Shown: positions 35,154 to 43,485, counted from the stretch's first letter. The stretch is DNA of 64,000 bases from Sphingomonas sp. LY54 (GCF_035594035.1 NZ_CP141588.1:1240001-1304000); one strand, 5' to 3'. Made by a program: numbers and translations. Notes: generated by a model not told the origin, from the letters alone.

Positions 35154-35927
35154 GTGAAGATCGCCCACGCCCTTCGCCCGGCATTCTGGAAGCGCGAGCA
35201 TCATCTCGACAAGATGACGCTGAAGGAACTGATCGTCGCTTACGTCCAGTATCCGGCGATCATCGGCTATGTCCTGCTCTCCGTGGCCGCAATCGCCGTC
35301 TATGCCTGGCAGCCCGCGCCGCTGGTACCGACGCTGGCCGCGGTCGGCATCGCCGTCTTCATCTATCCGGTGGTCTGGTACGCGCTGCACCGCTGGGTGC
35401 TGCACAGCCGCTGGATGTTCAAGGTGCCGGTCCTCGCCTCGACCTGGAAGCGCATCCATTACGACCACCACCAGGATCCGAACCACCTCGAAGTGCTGTT
35501 CGGCGCGCTCCACACGACCGTGCCGACGATCGGCATCGCCACGCTGCCGATCGGCTATGCGCTGGGCGGCGTCGGCGGCGCGGCGGCGGCGTTCGCGACC
35601 GGCCTGCTCACCACCTGCTTCTACGAATTCTGCCACTGCATCCAGCACCTCGCCTACAAGCCGAAATCGAAATGGCTGCAGGAAATGAAGAAGCGCCACA
35701 TGGAGCATCATTTCCACGACGAGGACGGCAATTACGGGATCACCACCTTCGCGTGGGACAAATTGTTCCGCACTTATTACCACCGCTCCGAGCGGCCGGC
35801 GAAGAGCCCGACGGTGTTCAACCTCGGTTACACGCCGGAAGCGGCCGAGAAATGGCCGCGTGTCGCCCAGCTTTCGGGCGGCGTGGCGACCGGCCACCCG
35901 CGCCGCCGGGGCAAGGAAGCAGCCTGA
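35154..35927 (+). CDS. Fatty-acid hydroxylase/sterol-desaturase-family protein
   Basis: A protein of 257 residues. His boxes HRWVLH, HYDHHQDPNH, HCIQHL and RHMEHHFHDEDGNYG give the di-iron site of the fatty acid hydroxylase superfamily, with membrane helices at about 30-75 and 115-150. GTG 35154 follows GAGG at 35142, and VKIAHALRPAFW is a natural start; the upstream TTG at 35079 lacks a ribosome site. Family members hydroxylate fatty acyl or sphingoid chains, and sphingomonads contain 2-hydroxy fatty acids in their sphingolipids, so this may be a lipid hydroxylase of the same pathway. Confidence 0.8.
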   Translation: MKIAHALRPAFWKREHHLDKMTLKELIVAYVQYPAIIGYVLLSVAAIAVYAWQPAPLVPTLAAVGIAVFIYPVVWYALHRWVLHSRWMFKVPVLASTWKRIHYDHHQDPNHLEVLFGALHTTVPTIGIATLPIGYALGGVGGAAAAFATGLLTTCFYEFCHCIQHLAYKPKSKWLQEMKKRHMEHHFHDEDGNYGITTFAWDKLFRTYYHRSERPAKSPTVFNLGYTPEAAEKWPRVAQLSGGVATGHPRRRGKEAA

Positions 35928-35954
35928 GGGCCGCAGCGAAGTCACGAACGATCA

Positions 35955-35978
35955 GGGGCTCCTTCGGGAGCCCCTTTT
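35955..35978 (+). terminator. Intrinsic terminator after the hydroxylase gene
   Basis: GGGGCTCC-TTCG-GGAGCCCC forms a perfect 8-bp stem with a UUCG tetraloop, followed by four T. It separates the hydroxylase gene from the convergent UrcA gene and may serve both strands. Confidence 0.85.
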
Positions 35979-36002
35979 CGTTTCGGCGAGGACGGCACCG
36001 GC

Positions 36003-36308
36003 TCAGCGGGCGGCGAAGCTGCGCCGGGCGGTGGCGATGGCGGCGTCGCGCTGGGGTAGAGCGGCGGCGTGGGTCGCCGCCTGGCAACGGCGCAGCGCCT
36101 TGCGGCCCTTGAGGTCGTAGGCGGCAGGGTCGCCGCACGCGGTGCGGACGGCGATGGCGATGCGCCGGTCGAGCCGGGCGACGTCGGATGCGCGGGCAAG
36201 ATCGAGATCGGCGAAGCTGACCGCACTGGCGGCAGGCGTCTGGGCTCGGGCCTGGCTGGGCGCGACGAACAGGGTGGCGGCAAAAGCCGCGACGAGAATC
36301 GGGTTCAT
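36003..36308 (-). CDS. UrcA-family protein
   Basis: A protein of 101 residues. A signal peptide (MNPILVAAFAATLFVAPSQARA) precedes VSFADLDLARASDVARLDRRIAIAVRTACG, the UrcA pattern with a Cys pair (CG and RCQA). UrcA proteins are small exported proteins of unknown function, common in sphingomonads and Caulobacter. It is divergent from a LysR regulator 121 bp away, which may control it. Confidence 0.85.
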   Translation of the reverse strand: MNPILVAAFAATLFVAPSQARAQTPAASAVSFADLDLARASDVARLDRRIAIAVRTACGDPAAYDLKGRKALRRCQAATHAAALPQRDAAIATARRSFAAR

Positions 36309-36404
36309 GACGGTCTCCGTGGTCCGGATGTGAGCGTCGGCGCCGACGTGGGTTGGTTATACGCCCGCCCGGCGGGGGCCCCTAACAACGATGTTGCGCG
36401 ACTG

Positions 36405-36422
36405 TTCTGCAAAAGTGCAGAA
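36405..36422 (+). promoter_or_regulatory. Perfect inverted repeat just upstream of the LysR gene
   Basis: TTCTGCA (36405-36411) and TGCAGAA (36416-36422) form a 7-bp palindrome with 4 bp between, ending 7 bp before the LysR start. It is placed to block translation or transcription initiation and may be the autoregulatory site controlling the LysR gene and the divergent UrcA gene. Confidence 0.5.
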
Positions 36423-36429
36423 TAAAGCG

Positions 36430-37323
36430 ATGCTCGACTGGAACGACATTCGCTATTTCCTCGCCGTCGCCGAGAGCGGCAGCACGCTCGCCGCCGGCCG
36501 CGCGCTCCGCGTCAGCCAGACCACGGCGGCGCGCCGGGTGGCTGCGCTCGAGGCGGCGCTCGGCGTCACTTTGTTCGAGCGGCGCCAGGCCGGCTATGCG
36601 CTCACGCCAGAAGGCGAGGCCTTGCTGGCGCGGGCGCGCGACGTGAAAGCGGCGGCCGACGGGTTCGCCGATGCCGCGGCGGCGCAGGGACGCGCGATCA
36701 GCGGCACCGTCAGGCTTACGACCCACGAAATCTTCGCCGTCACGCTGCTCATGCCGATCCTGCGCGATCTCCACGCCGCCTTCCCCGCAATCCGGGTCGA
36801 GCTCGACACCGCCGAGGAATTGCGCGACCTCGCCGGCGGCGCAGCCGACATCGCCTTGCGCAGCACCCATCAGCCGGACGGCGGCGGACTGTTTGGCCGT
36901 CGCCTCTGCGCCGACGACTGGACGCTGTATTGCAGTCGCGCCTACGCCGAGGAGCATGGCGTGCCTGCCAACCGCCATCAACTCCACCAGCACAGCCTGA
37001 TCGGCGGCGGCGGCGAGCAGGTGTGGCGGCCCTATCGCGAATGGCTGAAGCGCAACGATCTGGAGGATGCGGTCGCGATGCACCACAGCTCGGCGATCGG
37101 GCTGCTGACGGCAGTGCGCGGCGGCTTGGGGCTCGCCGTGCTGCCCCGCTTCGCCGCTTTTCATGACCGCGACCTGATCCAGTGCCTGCCGCCTGCTCCG
37201 AACAACCCGCGCTCGATGTGGCTGCTGACCCACGAACGCGTGCGCCACACGCCGCGGGTGCGCGCGGTAATCGACTTCCTCGCCGAGCGGCTATTGCCGC
37301 TGGCCCGCGCGCTAGACGATTGA
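36430..37323 (+). CDS. LysR-family transcriptional regulator
   Basis: A protein of 297 residues. The N-terminal HTH is MLDWNDIRYFLAVAESGS followed by LRVSQTTAARRVAALEAALG. The substrate-binding domain (about 90-290) has VRLTTHEIFAVTLLMPILRD and GLLTAVRGGLGLAVLPRF. ATG 36430 matches the family start; the frame start at 36391 is inside the intergenic palindrome region. Inducer unknown. It is divergent from UrcA and convergent with ampR, sharing 12 bp at the 3' ends. Confidence 0.92.
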   Translation: MLDWNDIRYFLAVAESGSTLAAGRALRVSQTTAARRVAALEAALGVTLFERRQAGYALTPEGEALLARARDVKAAADGFADAAAAQGRAISGTVRLTTHEIFAVTLLMPILRDLHAAFPAIRVELDTAEELRDLAGGAADIALRSTHQPDGGGLFGRRLCADDWTLYCSRAYAEEHGVPANRHQLHQHSLIGGGGEQVWRPYREWLKRNDLEDAVAMHHSSAIGLLTAVRGGLGLAVLPRFAAFHDRDLIQCLPPAPNNPRSMWLLTHERVRHTPRVRAVIDFLAERLLPLARALDD

Positions 37324-38190
37324 GGCGCCCGCCTCTGCTTCCAGCCACGTGCCGAAAGCCTCCAGCGCGGCGCTCGGCCGGCGCGACTTCAGCCAGGTCA
37401 GCCAGTAGCCGCCGAGGCTGAGCTCGGCCGCGAACGGCCGGACCAGAGTGCACGCCTCGAGCGCGCGGGCGAACATCGCGGGGGGCGCGAGCGCGACGCC
37501 GAGCCCCTGCGCTGCAGCGTCGGCCATTGCCAGCGAGGAATCGAACACCGGCCCGCGCAGCGGCGGCGCGGAAATGCCGACCGCGGCAAACCAGCGTGTC
37601 CATTCGTCACTGCGGTAGGAGCGCAGCAAGGTCTCGCGCAGCAGGTCGGCGGGTCGCTCGAGCCGGCCGGCAAGCGCGGGCGTGCACAAGGGTGCGAGCG
37701 GGGCCGCCATCAGCCAGCGCGCCTCAGTGCCGTGCCACGCGCCGTCGCCGAAGCGGATCGCGCAATCGAGCCCTTCGGCGGCGATGTCGACGCGGTTGTT
37801 GTTGGTGAACAGGCGCAGGTCGACCCGCGGGCAGGCCGCCGCCAGCGTCGGCACTCGCGGGATTAGCCAGCCCGACGCGAAGGTGTTGACCGCGCCGACG
37901 TTCAGCACCTCTCCGGTACGCCCTTCGCCGACGCGCTCGACAAGATCGGCAATGCGGTCGAAGCTCTCGACCAGAGCGGGCAGCAGAGCGAGCCCCTCGT
38001 CGGTGAGCGCGAGGCCGCGCGGCAGGCGCCGGAACAGCTTGCGCCCGAGCTTTGCCTCGAGCGCCTTCACCTGGTGGCTGACCGCCGCTTGGGTCACGCA
38101 CAATTCGATCGCCGCCTGGGTGAAAGACAGGTGCCGTGCCGCCGCCTCGAAGGCGCGCAGGGCGTTGAGCGGGAGATGCGGGCGGACCAT
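37312..38190 (-). CDS. ampR: AmpR-type LysR regulator of the adjacent beta-lactamase
   Basis: A protein of 292 residues. The N-terminus MVRPHLPLNALRAFEAAARH, then LSFTQAAIELCVTQAAVSHQVKALE, closely follows AmpR. The effector domain has GLDCAIRFGDGAWHGTEARWL. AmpR senses cell-wall muropeptides and controls a divergent beta-lactamase gene. Here the divergent gene at 38318 is a class B3 metallo-beta-lactamase, and a LysR-type box lies between the genes. The minus frame stays open to 38442 but the start at 38190 matches the family. Confidence 0.9.
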   Translation of the reverse strand: MVRPHLPLNALRAFEAAARHLSFTQAAIELCVTQAAVSHQVKALEAKLGRKLFRRLPRGLALTDEGLALLPALVESFDRIADLVERVGEGRTGEVLNVGAVNTFASGWLIPRVPTLAAACPRVDLRLFTNNNRVDIAAEGLDCAIRFGDGAWHGTEARWLMAAPLAPLCTPALAGRLERPADLLRETLLRSYRSDEWTRWFAAVGISAPPLRGPVFDSSLAMADAAAQGLGVALAPPAMFARALEACTLVRPFAAELSLGGYWLTWLKSRRPSAALEAFGTWLEAEAGASIV

Positions 38191-38193
38191 GAA

Positions 38194-38212
38194 CCATAAG
38201 TTATTCTCATGG
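38194..38212 (+). promoter_or_regulatory. LysR-type box between ampR and the beta-lactamase gene
   Basis: CCAT-N11-ATGG (38194-38197 and 38209-38212), a palindrome containing the T-N11-A core of LysR-family sites. It overlaps the ampR leader, as expected for autorepression with divergent activation. Confidence 0.6.
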
Positions 38213-38317
38213 CTCGCGCGACGGAAGATCCTTTGTCGATGCGCCCGATATTGCGCCATCAAGGACACGATTAGGCCGTACGCGCATCGCGGCCGCGCAA
38301 GAACGGGAGCGAGCAGG

Positions 38318-39169
38318 ATGAATAAGGGATATCTGGCCTTGGCCTTGGCGATCGCCACGCTGGCTTCGGCGGCGCCGGCGCAGGACGCGCAGCAGCGCAT
38401 CGAATGGAACCGTCCGGCCGAGCCGTTCCGCATCGTCGACAACGTCTATTATGTCGGCACCGCCGGCCTCGGCGCCTATCTGATCGCCGATCCCAAGGGC
38501 CATGTGCTGGTCGACGGCGGCCTGCCCGAGAGCGCACCTTTGATCGCGGCCAGTATCCGCGCGCTCGGCTTTCGACCCGAGGATGTGCGCTACCTGCTGA
38601 TCAACCACGCCCATTTCGACCACTCCGGCGGGCTTGCCGAGCTGAAGGCGCTGACCGGGGCGCAACTGGTCGCCAGTGCCGCCGACAAGGGCGATCTCGA
38701 ATCCGGGCGCGTCGCCGGCCGGCCCGAGCTTGGCGAGACTCCGCCGGTCAAGGTCGGCCGCATCGTCGGCGATGGCGCCGCGCTCAAGATCGGCGGAACC
38801 AGGCTCACCGCCCATCTGACGCCCGGCCACACGCGCGGCTGCACGAGCTGGTCGCTGCGCAGCGCGACGAAGACCGTGCTGTTCGCGTGCAGCCTCAGCG
38901 TCGCCGGGCAGAAGCTGGCGGGGGATCCGACCTATCCGCACGCCGCCGCCGATTTCCGCCGCAGCTTCGCGAAATTGCGGGCGATGAAGGCGGACGTTTT
39001 CCTGAACTTCCACCCCGAATTCTTCGACCTCGCCGGCAAGCGCGCGCGCCAGCAGGCGGGCGAAGCTGACGCCTTCGTCGATGCCGCAGAGCTGCGGCGC
39101 CAGGTCACGCGAGCCGAACGCGCGTTCGAGGCCGAATGGGACAGGCAGCGAGGCGCGCCGGTGCGGTGA
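38318..39169 (+). CDS. bla: Subclass B3 metallo-beta-lactamase
   Basis: A protein of 283 residues. A signal peptide (about 1-20, MNKGYLALALAIATLASAAP) precedes the MBL fold. It shows NVYYVGTAGLGAYLIADPKG, VLVDGGLPES, the zinc motif NHAHFDHSGG, PGHTRGCTSWSL and the C-terminal His in FLNFHPEFFDL, characteristic of B3 enzymes. It would hydrolyse penams, cephems and carbapenems in the periplasm. ATG 38318 follows GAGCAGG. Its pairing with ampR is typical of chromosomal B3 genes in environmental sphingomonads. Activity is inferred, not shown. Confidence 0.9.
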   Translation: MNKGYLALALAIATLASAAPAQDAQQRIEWNRPAEPFRIVDNVYYVGTAGLGAYLIADPKGHVLVDGGLPESAPLIAASIRALGFRPEDVRYLLINHAHFDHSGGLAELKALTGAQLVASAADKGDLESGRVAGRPELGETPPVKVGRIVGDGAALKIGGTRLTAHLTPGHTRGCTSWSLRSATKTVLFACSLSVAGQKLAGDPTYPHAAADFRRSFAKLRAMKADVFLNFHPEFFDLAGKRARQQAGEADAFVDAAELRRQVTRAERAFEAEWDRQRGAPVR

Positions 39170-39202
39170 CAGGGGCCATGGGAGCCGCTACCAAGCGGAC
39201 CC

Positions 39203-40345
39203 ATGAGCTCTTCTCCCGTTACGATCCGCTCCGTCGAGGAGGCCGCCGACGTCAGGACGTTCGTCAACGTGCAGTGGACGTTGAACCGCGACGATCCGCA
39301 CTGGGTGCCGCCGCTTAAGACGGAAGTGCACGGCCTGCTCGATCCGCGCACCAACCCTTGGTTCGAACATGCCGAAGCCGCCTTTTTCCTGGCCGAGCGC
39401 GACGGCGAGCCGGTCGGGCGTATCTCCGCCCAGATCGACCAACTGGTGCTCGAGCATATCGGCGCCGGCACCGGCCAATGGGGGATGTTCGAGGCGGCCG
39501 ATGCCGAGGTCGCGGCGGCCCTGATCGCCCGCGCCGAAGCCTGGCTGAAGGGCCATGGCATGACGCGCTCGATGGGGCCGTTCAGCCTGTCGATCTGGGA
39601 CGAGCCCGGGTTGCTGGTCAAAGGCCACGACCATGCCCCGACCGTGATGATGGGGCATAACAGCCCCGCTTACCAGGCGTGGGTGGAGGCGGCCGGCTAT
39701 ACGGGCGTCAAGGACCTCTTTACCTACGAGCTCGACATCACCCAGACGATGCCGCCGCTCGTCCAGCGCATCATCGCCGCCGGCGAGAGGAACAAGCGCA
39801 TCCGCGTGCGCCCGGTCGACAAGAAGCGGTTCGACGAGGAAGCGGCGCTGATCCTCGGCATCCTCAACGACGCCTGGTCGGACAATTGGGGCTTCGTCCC
39901 GCTGACCGACGCGGAGATCGCCTATGCCGGCAGGAAATTGAAGCCGATCGTGCGCGAGGATCTGGTGCGCGTCGCCGAGCTCGATGGCGAGCCCGTCGCA
40001 TTCATGATCACGCTTCCCGACCTCAACGAACTCACGCGCGACCTCAACGGGCGGCTGTTTCCGTTCGGCTGGGCGAAGCTGCTGTGGCGGCTGCGCAGGC
40101 CCCGGGTGCGGACCATGAGGGTGCCGCTGATGGGCGTCGTGAAAAGGCTCCAATCGAGCCGTATGGCGAGCCAGCTCGCCTTCATGATGATCGAATATAT
40201 CCGCAGCGCCTCGGTCGTCGAATATGACGCTAAGCGCGGCGAGATCGGCTGGATCCTCGAGGACAATCAGGGGATGCGATCGATGGCCGAGACGATCGAA
40301 AGCCACGTCAACCGCGTCTACCGCATCTACGAAAAGGCGCTCTGA
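39203..40345 (+). CDS. GNAT-superfamily acyltransferase; candidate bacterial ceramide synthase
   Basis: A protein of 380 residues containing a GNAT-type fold: WVPPLKTEVHGLLDPRTNPWF, AAFFLAERDGEPVGRISAQID and GMFEAADAEVAAALIARAEAWL, with a second half at about 180-380 including DNWGFVPLTDAEIAYAGRKL. It is longer than ordinary GNAT enzymes. In Caulobacter the ceramide synthase bCerS is a GNAT-superfamily protein of about this size; this gene's general form fits, and the organism has SPT and CerR-like genes in the window. The assignment is an inference that needs a similarity search. GNAT acetylation of another substrate is the alternative. Confidence 0.6.
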   Translation: MSSSPVTIRSVEEAADVRTFVNVQWTLNRDDPHWVPPLKTEVHGLLDPRTNPWFEHAEAAFFLAERDGEPVGRISAQIDQLVLEHIGAGTGQWGMFEAADAEVAAALIARAEAWLKGHGMTRSMGPFSLSIWDEPGLLVKGHDHAPTVMMGHNSPAYQAWVEAAGYTGVKDLFTYELDITQTMPPLVQRIIAAGERNKRIRVRPVDKKRFDEEAALILGILNDAWSDNWGFVPLTDAEIAYAGRKLKPIVREDLVRVAELDGEPVAFMITLPDLNELTRDLNGRLFPFGWAKLLWRLRRPRVRTMRVPLMGVVKRLQSSRMASQLAFMMIEYIRSASVVEYDAKRGEIGWILEDNQGMRSMAETIESHVNRVYRIYEKAL

Positions 40346-40431
40346 AGCCGGGACGGGCCGTGGAGACGGGGGGAACCGCGGCGGCGGCCGCCTCGTTGGC
40401 GACCCATATCCCCCTCATTCGGAGAAGCTCT

Positions 40432-40647
40432 TTGTCCAGTATCCCCACTTCCGCAATGCCCCGCGCCTTTGCCCATGACGACGCGGACGGCAGCACGACC
40501 CGCGTCTCGCGCCGCCAGCGCATGATGGACGCCGCCCGCGCCCGCCCCAAGACGGCGATCGCCGCCGGCGCAGCCCTGGTCGCGAGTCTCGCCGCCGCGG
40601 CCGCCGTTCCGCTGGTCCGTTCGCGCCGCCGCGCCGAGACGGCCTGA
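40432..40647 (+). CDS. Small membrane-anchored protein, unknown function
   Basis: A protein of 71 residues from TTG 40432, preceded by GGAGAAG at 40421; an ATG at 40456 is an alternative. The middle, RRQRMMDAARARPKTAI, is basic and leads into one membrane helix (AAGAALVASLAAAAAVPLV) with an Arg-rich end. No family recognised. It lies between the GNAT acyltransferase gene and yjbQ on the same strand. Confidence 0.5.
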   Translation: MSSIPTSAMPRAFAHDDADGSTTRVSRRQRMMDAARARPKTAIAAGAALVASLAAAAAVPLVRSRRRAETA

Positions 40648-40705
40648 ACCTAACGCCTGACCCATTCCCTGGCGCCCGGCGTCGCGAGACGCTAGGTGCC
40701 GGGGC

Positions 40706-41125
40706 ATGCGGCAGGCGGCAGGCACGATCGATTTCGAAACCAGGCGGCAGGGCCTGCTCGACATCACTGACACGGTCCGCAGCTGGACCGCGCAGCAAGG
40801 CATGGATCAGGGCCTGCTCACCCTCTTCTGCCGCCACACCTCGGCCTCTTTGCTGATCCAGGAAAATGCGGCCCCGGCCGCCCGCGCCGATCTCGAAGCC
40901 TATTTCGCCCGCATCGCGCCCGAGGATCCACGCCTCTACGACCATGACGAGGAAGGCCCGGACGACATGCCGGCCCACCTCCGCGCCGCCCTCACCCAGG
41001 TCCAGCTCTCGATCCCGCTGATCGGCGGGGATCTTGCGCTCGGCACCTGGCAGGGCATCTACCTGTTCGAACATCGCCGCCGGCCGCACCGCCGCACGCT
41101 GGCGCTTCACCTGCTGGGAGAGTGA
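40706..41125 (+). CDS. yjbQ: YjbQ/UPF0047 family (secondary thiamine-phosphate synthase) protein
   Basis: A protein of 139 residues. CRHTSASLLIQENAAP, LYDHDEEGPDDMPAHLRAAL and GGDLALGTWQGIYLFEHRRRPHRR are the conserved UPF0047 blocks, with the metal-binding His and Asp residues present. Family members have weak thiamine-phosphate synthase activity; the true function is not settled. The next gene starts two bases after its stop, giving a tight pair. Confidence 0.92.
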   Translation: MRQAAGTIDFETRRQGLLDITDTVRSWTAQQGMDQGLLTLFCRHTSASLLIQENAAPAARADLEAYFARIAPEDPRLYDHDEEGPDDMPAHLRAALTQVQLSIPLIGGDLALGTWQGIYLFEHRRRPHRRTLALHLLGE

Positions 41126-41126
41126 A

Positions 41127-41594
41127 TTGAGCCTCGAATCGGTCCGTGCCTATCTGGCCGAACACGCCCCCGACCTGCCGATCATCGACCAGGAGCGCAG
41201 CACGGCGACCGTGAACGAGGCGGCCGAGACTCTGGGCGTCGAGCCAGGCCGGATCGCCAAGACGCTGGCGATCCGCGTCGGCGGCCAGGTCGTCCTGCTG
41301 GTCGCGCGCGGCGATGCGCGGCTCGACAACGTCAAGACCAAGGCGGCGTTCGGGGCGCGGCCGCGAATGCTGGGCGCGGAAGAGACGCTGGCGCTGACCG
41401 GCCATCCGGTCGGCGGCGTCTGCCCGTTCGGGTTGGCGACTCCGCTGCCGGTCTATTGCGACGTCTCGCTGAAGGCCTTCGACTCGGTCTTCCCCGCCGC
41501 CGGCTCGCTGACCAGCTCGGTGCAGGTGACGCCCGAGCGACTGGGCGAACTGGTCGCGACCGACTGGGTCGACGTCTGCCGCACGCCGGAGTGA
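41127..41594 (+). CDS. YbaK/EbsC-family aminoacyl-tRNA deacylase
   Basis: A protein of 155 residues. AETLGVEPGRIAKTLAIRV, VVLLVARGDARLDNVKTKAAFG and HPVGGVCPFGLATPLPVYCDVSL are typical of YbaK/ProX-like proteins that hydrolyse mischarged tRNA (for example Cys-tRNA-Pro). The TTG start at 41127 follows GGGAG and directly follows the yjbQ stop; the ORF extension to 41034 lies inside yjbQ. The conserved Lys in AKTL is present. Confidence 0.88.
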   Translation: MSLESVRAYLAEHAPDLPIIDQERSTATVNEAAETLGVEPGRIAKTLAIRVGGQVVLLVARGDARLDNVKTKAAFGARPRMLGAEETLALTGHPVGGVCPFGLATPLPVYCDVSLKAFDSVFPAAGSLTSSVQVTPERLGELVATDWVDVCRTPE

Positions 41595-41650
41595 GCAACC
41601 GCCGGTCTTTCGCATCGTTGTTCCAGGGCAGCAGCCCGAAGGATCCTTCC

Positions 41651-41926
41651 ATGCGCCACAGCTTCTTCCTCGCCCCCACTCTGATCGCGCTCGCGGCCTG
41701 CGGCGGGTCGGGCGACCCGGTCGACAACACCGCCGACCAGCTCGAGGCGGCAGCCGACCAGAGCGACCCGGCGGCGGCGCAGGTGCTCGACAATGCCGCT
41801 GACCAGGTGCGCGAGCAGGACGATCCCGCCCTCGCCAACGGGGCGCTGGAGGAGGCCGCCAACGCCCAGGCGGATACCGTCGGCAACAATATCGCCTCGG
41901 CGAGCGAGCCCGCCAACAGCCAGTAG
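41651..41926 (+). CDS. Small lipoprotein, unknown function
   Basis: A protein of 91 residues. A lipobox LAAC (Cys 17) follows a short hydrophobic start, so it is probably lipidated. The mature part is acidic and repeat-like, with DNTADQLEAAADQ and LDNAADQVREQDDP resembling short heptad units. No family recognised. Similar small Ala/Asp-rich lipoproteins are common in sphingomonads. Confidence 0.65.
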   Translation: MRHSFFLAPTLIALAACGGSGDPVDNTADQLEAAADQSDPAAAQVLDNAADQVREQDDPALANGALEEAANAQADTVGNNIASASEPANSQ

Positions 41927-42045
41927 ACTGCGGCTGCGCCCCGCCGGCCAGGCCTCTATGGTTAAGCCGCCGTTGCCGACGTGTCTTCAGCGCCGGCTAT
42001 GGTTTGCGCGCTACGCCTAGGGACGGAACGGAAGGGGGGAGCGAC

Positions 42046-42240
42046 ATGAGCGACATGTTTGCGGACGACCTGTCTTATTACCAGATGCGCGCCGAGGCCG
42101 AGGTCGAGCTCGCTGTCCACTCGAACGACACGCGCGTCGTCCAGGCCCATTACGATTTGAGCGCTGCCTATCTCGAGCTCGCTTACGGCTGCATCGACCA
42201 GGCGGCACGCGCCGGCACCGGGATCAGTCCTCGAGGCTGA
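42046..42240 (+). CDS. Small conserved hypothetical protein
   Basis: A protein of 64 residues, DLSYYQMRAEAEVELAVHS then VVQAHYDLSAAYLELAYG. It is helical without a signal peptide and could form a helical hairpin. ATG 42046 follows a strong GGGGGA. Its 3' end overlaps the convergent xth gene by 17 bp. No function can be given. Confidence 0.65.
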   Translation: MSDMFADDLSYYQMRAEAEVELAVHSNDTRVVQAHYDLSAAYLELAYGCIDQAARAGTGISPRG

Positions 42241-43003
42241 CCCAGGTGGGAGCGTGGTCCGAGGCTTTCTCGCGGCCGCGATAATCCTTGTCGACGCCAG
42301 CATCGAGCAGCCGGTCGGCGGCCATCGGCGACAGCAGGAGATGGTCGATGCGGAAGCCCGCGTCGCGCTGCCACGCGCCCGCCGTATAATCCCAGAAGGT
42401 ATAGACGGCGCCCTCCGGGTAGCGGGTGCGGATCGCGTCGGTCCAGCCCTGGTGCACGAGGGTGCGGAACTCGGCCCGGCTTTCCGGCTGCATCAGCGCA
42501 TCATGCGCCATCGCCCGCACCGAGAAGACGTCGTCATGGCTGTCGGTCGGGATGACGTTGTAATCGCCGGCGAGGACGACCGGCCGCTCCTCGGCGAGCA
42601 GGCCGCGGGCATGCTCCTGCAGCCGCTGCATCCAGGCGAGCTTGTAGGCGAACTTCTCGGTCCCGACCGGATTGCCGTTGGGCAGATAGATCGAGCCGAC
42701 CACGACGCCGCCGACCTCGGCCTCGATATAGCGGCTGTGGGTGTCGTCCGGATCGCCGGGAAGCCCCATCCGGCGGAGCTGCGGCGCGGCGCCGCGGGCA
42801 AGGATGGCGACGCCGTTGAAGCCCTTCTGGCCATGCCACACCGCCTGGTAGCCGGCGGCCGCGACATCGTCCGCGGGGAAGGCGTCGTCGGCGCACTTCA
42901 GTTCCTGCAGGCAGACCACATCGGCCTGCTGCTCCTCGAGCCATTCGAGCAGCCGCGGCAGCCGCGCGCGGATGCCGTTCACATTGTAGGTCGCGATCTT
43001 CAT
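42224..43003 (-). CDS. xth: Exodeoxyribonuclease III
   Basis: A protein of 259 residues. MKIATYNVNGIRARLPRLLEWL, VVCLQELKCAD, YNVIPTDSHDDV and SDHAPTWVSL are the exonuclease III/AP-endonuclease motifs, with catalytic Asp, Asn, Glu and His present. It acts in base excision repair at abasic sites. Downstream it overlaps a small plus-strand gene; upstream erpA is 23 bp away on the same strand. Confidence 0.96.
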   Translation of the reverse strand: MKIATYNVNGIRARLPRLLEWLEEQQADVVCLQELKCADDAFPADDVAAAGYQAVWHGQKGFNGVAILARGAAPQLRRMGLPGDPDDTHSRYIEAEVGGVVVGSIYLPNGNPVGTEKFAYKLAWMQRLQEHARGLLAEERPVVLAGDYNVIPTDSHDDVFSVRAMAHDALMQPESRAEFRTLVHQGWTDAIRTRYPEGAVYTFWDYTAGAWQRDAGFRIDHLLLSPMAADRLLDAGVDKDYRGREKASDHAPTWVSLED

Positions 43004-43026
43004 GGAGCGGGCTTAGCCGCAGGCGA

Positions 43027-43362
43027 TCAGATCGAAAAGCTGGTTCCGCAGCCGCAGCCGGAAGCGGCGTTGGGGTTGGTGACCTGGAACGCGGCGCCGC
43101 CAAGCGATTCGACATAGTCGACCGCGCTACCGCGGACGAGATCGAGGCTGATCTCGTCGACCACCAGGGTGACGCCGTCCTGGACCGCGGCGGTATCGTC
43201 GCTCTCGATCCTGTCGGCGAGGCCGAAGCGGTACTGGAAGCCGGCGCAGCCGCCGCCGTCCACCGCAAGCCGCAGGATCGCGGGCTTGCCCTGCTTGCTG
43301 GCGATCGCCGCGACGCGGGCCGCGGCGGCGGGGGTAAGGCCTATTTCCTGGGTCTCGCTCAT
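43027..43362 (-). CDS. erpA: Iron-sulfur cluster insertion protein ErpA
   Basis: A protein of 111 residues of the A-type carrier family. It starts MSETQEIGLTPAAAARV and contains LRLAVDGGGCAGFQYRF and FQVTNPNAASGCGCGTSF, with the three cluster-binding Cys residues. It delivers Fe-S clusters to apo-enzymes. The longer open frame to 43863 is rejected because the family begins at 43362. It is likely co-transcribed with xth. Confidence 0.93.
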   Translation of the reverse strand: MSETQEIGLTPAAAARVAAIASKQGKPAILRLAVDGGGCAGFQYRFGLADRIESDDTAAVQDGVTLVVDEISLDLVRGSAVDYVESLGGAAFQVTNPNAASGCGCGTSFSI

Positions 43363-43416
43363 GGCTCCAAGATAGGCGGGCGACCTCCGCGCCACAAGCC
43401 GGGCGGCTCTAAAGCC

Positions 43417-43445
43417 TTGCCCCGCCGCCGCCTTGCGGCCATAGG
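43417..43445 (+). promoter_or_regulatory. Candidate promoter of purS-purQ
   Basis: TTGCCC at 43417-43422, 17 nt, CATAGG at 43440-43445. The preceding context AAAGCCTTGCCC (43411-43422) is identical to that upstream of clpS at 46221-46232, suggesting a shared alphaproteobacterial housekeeping promoter type. Confidence 0.4.
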
Positions 43446-43485
43446 GGCGCCATCCCAGATTCCGGCCCTTGGAGCAGATTGCGAA

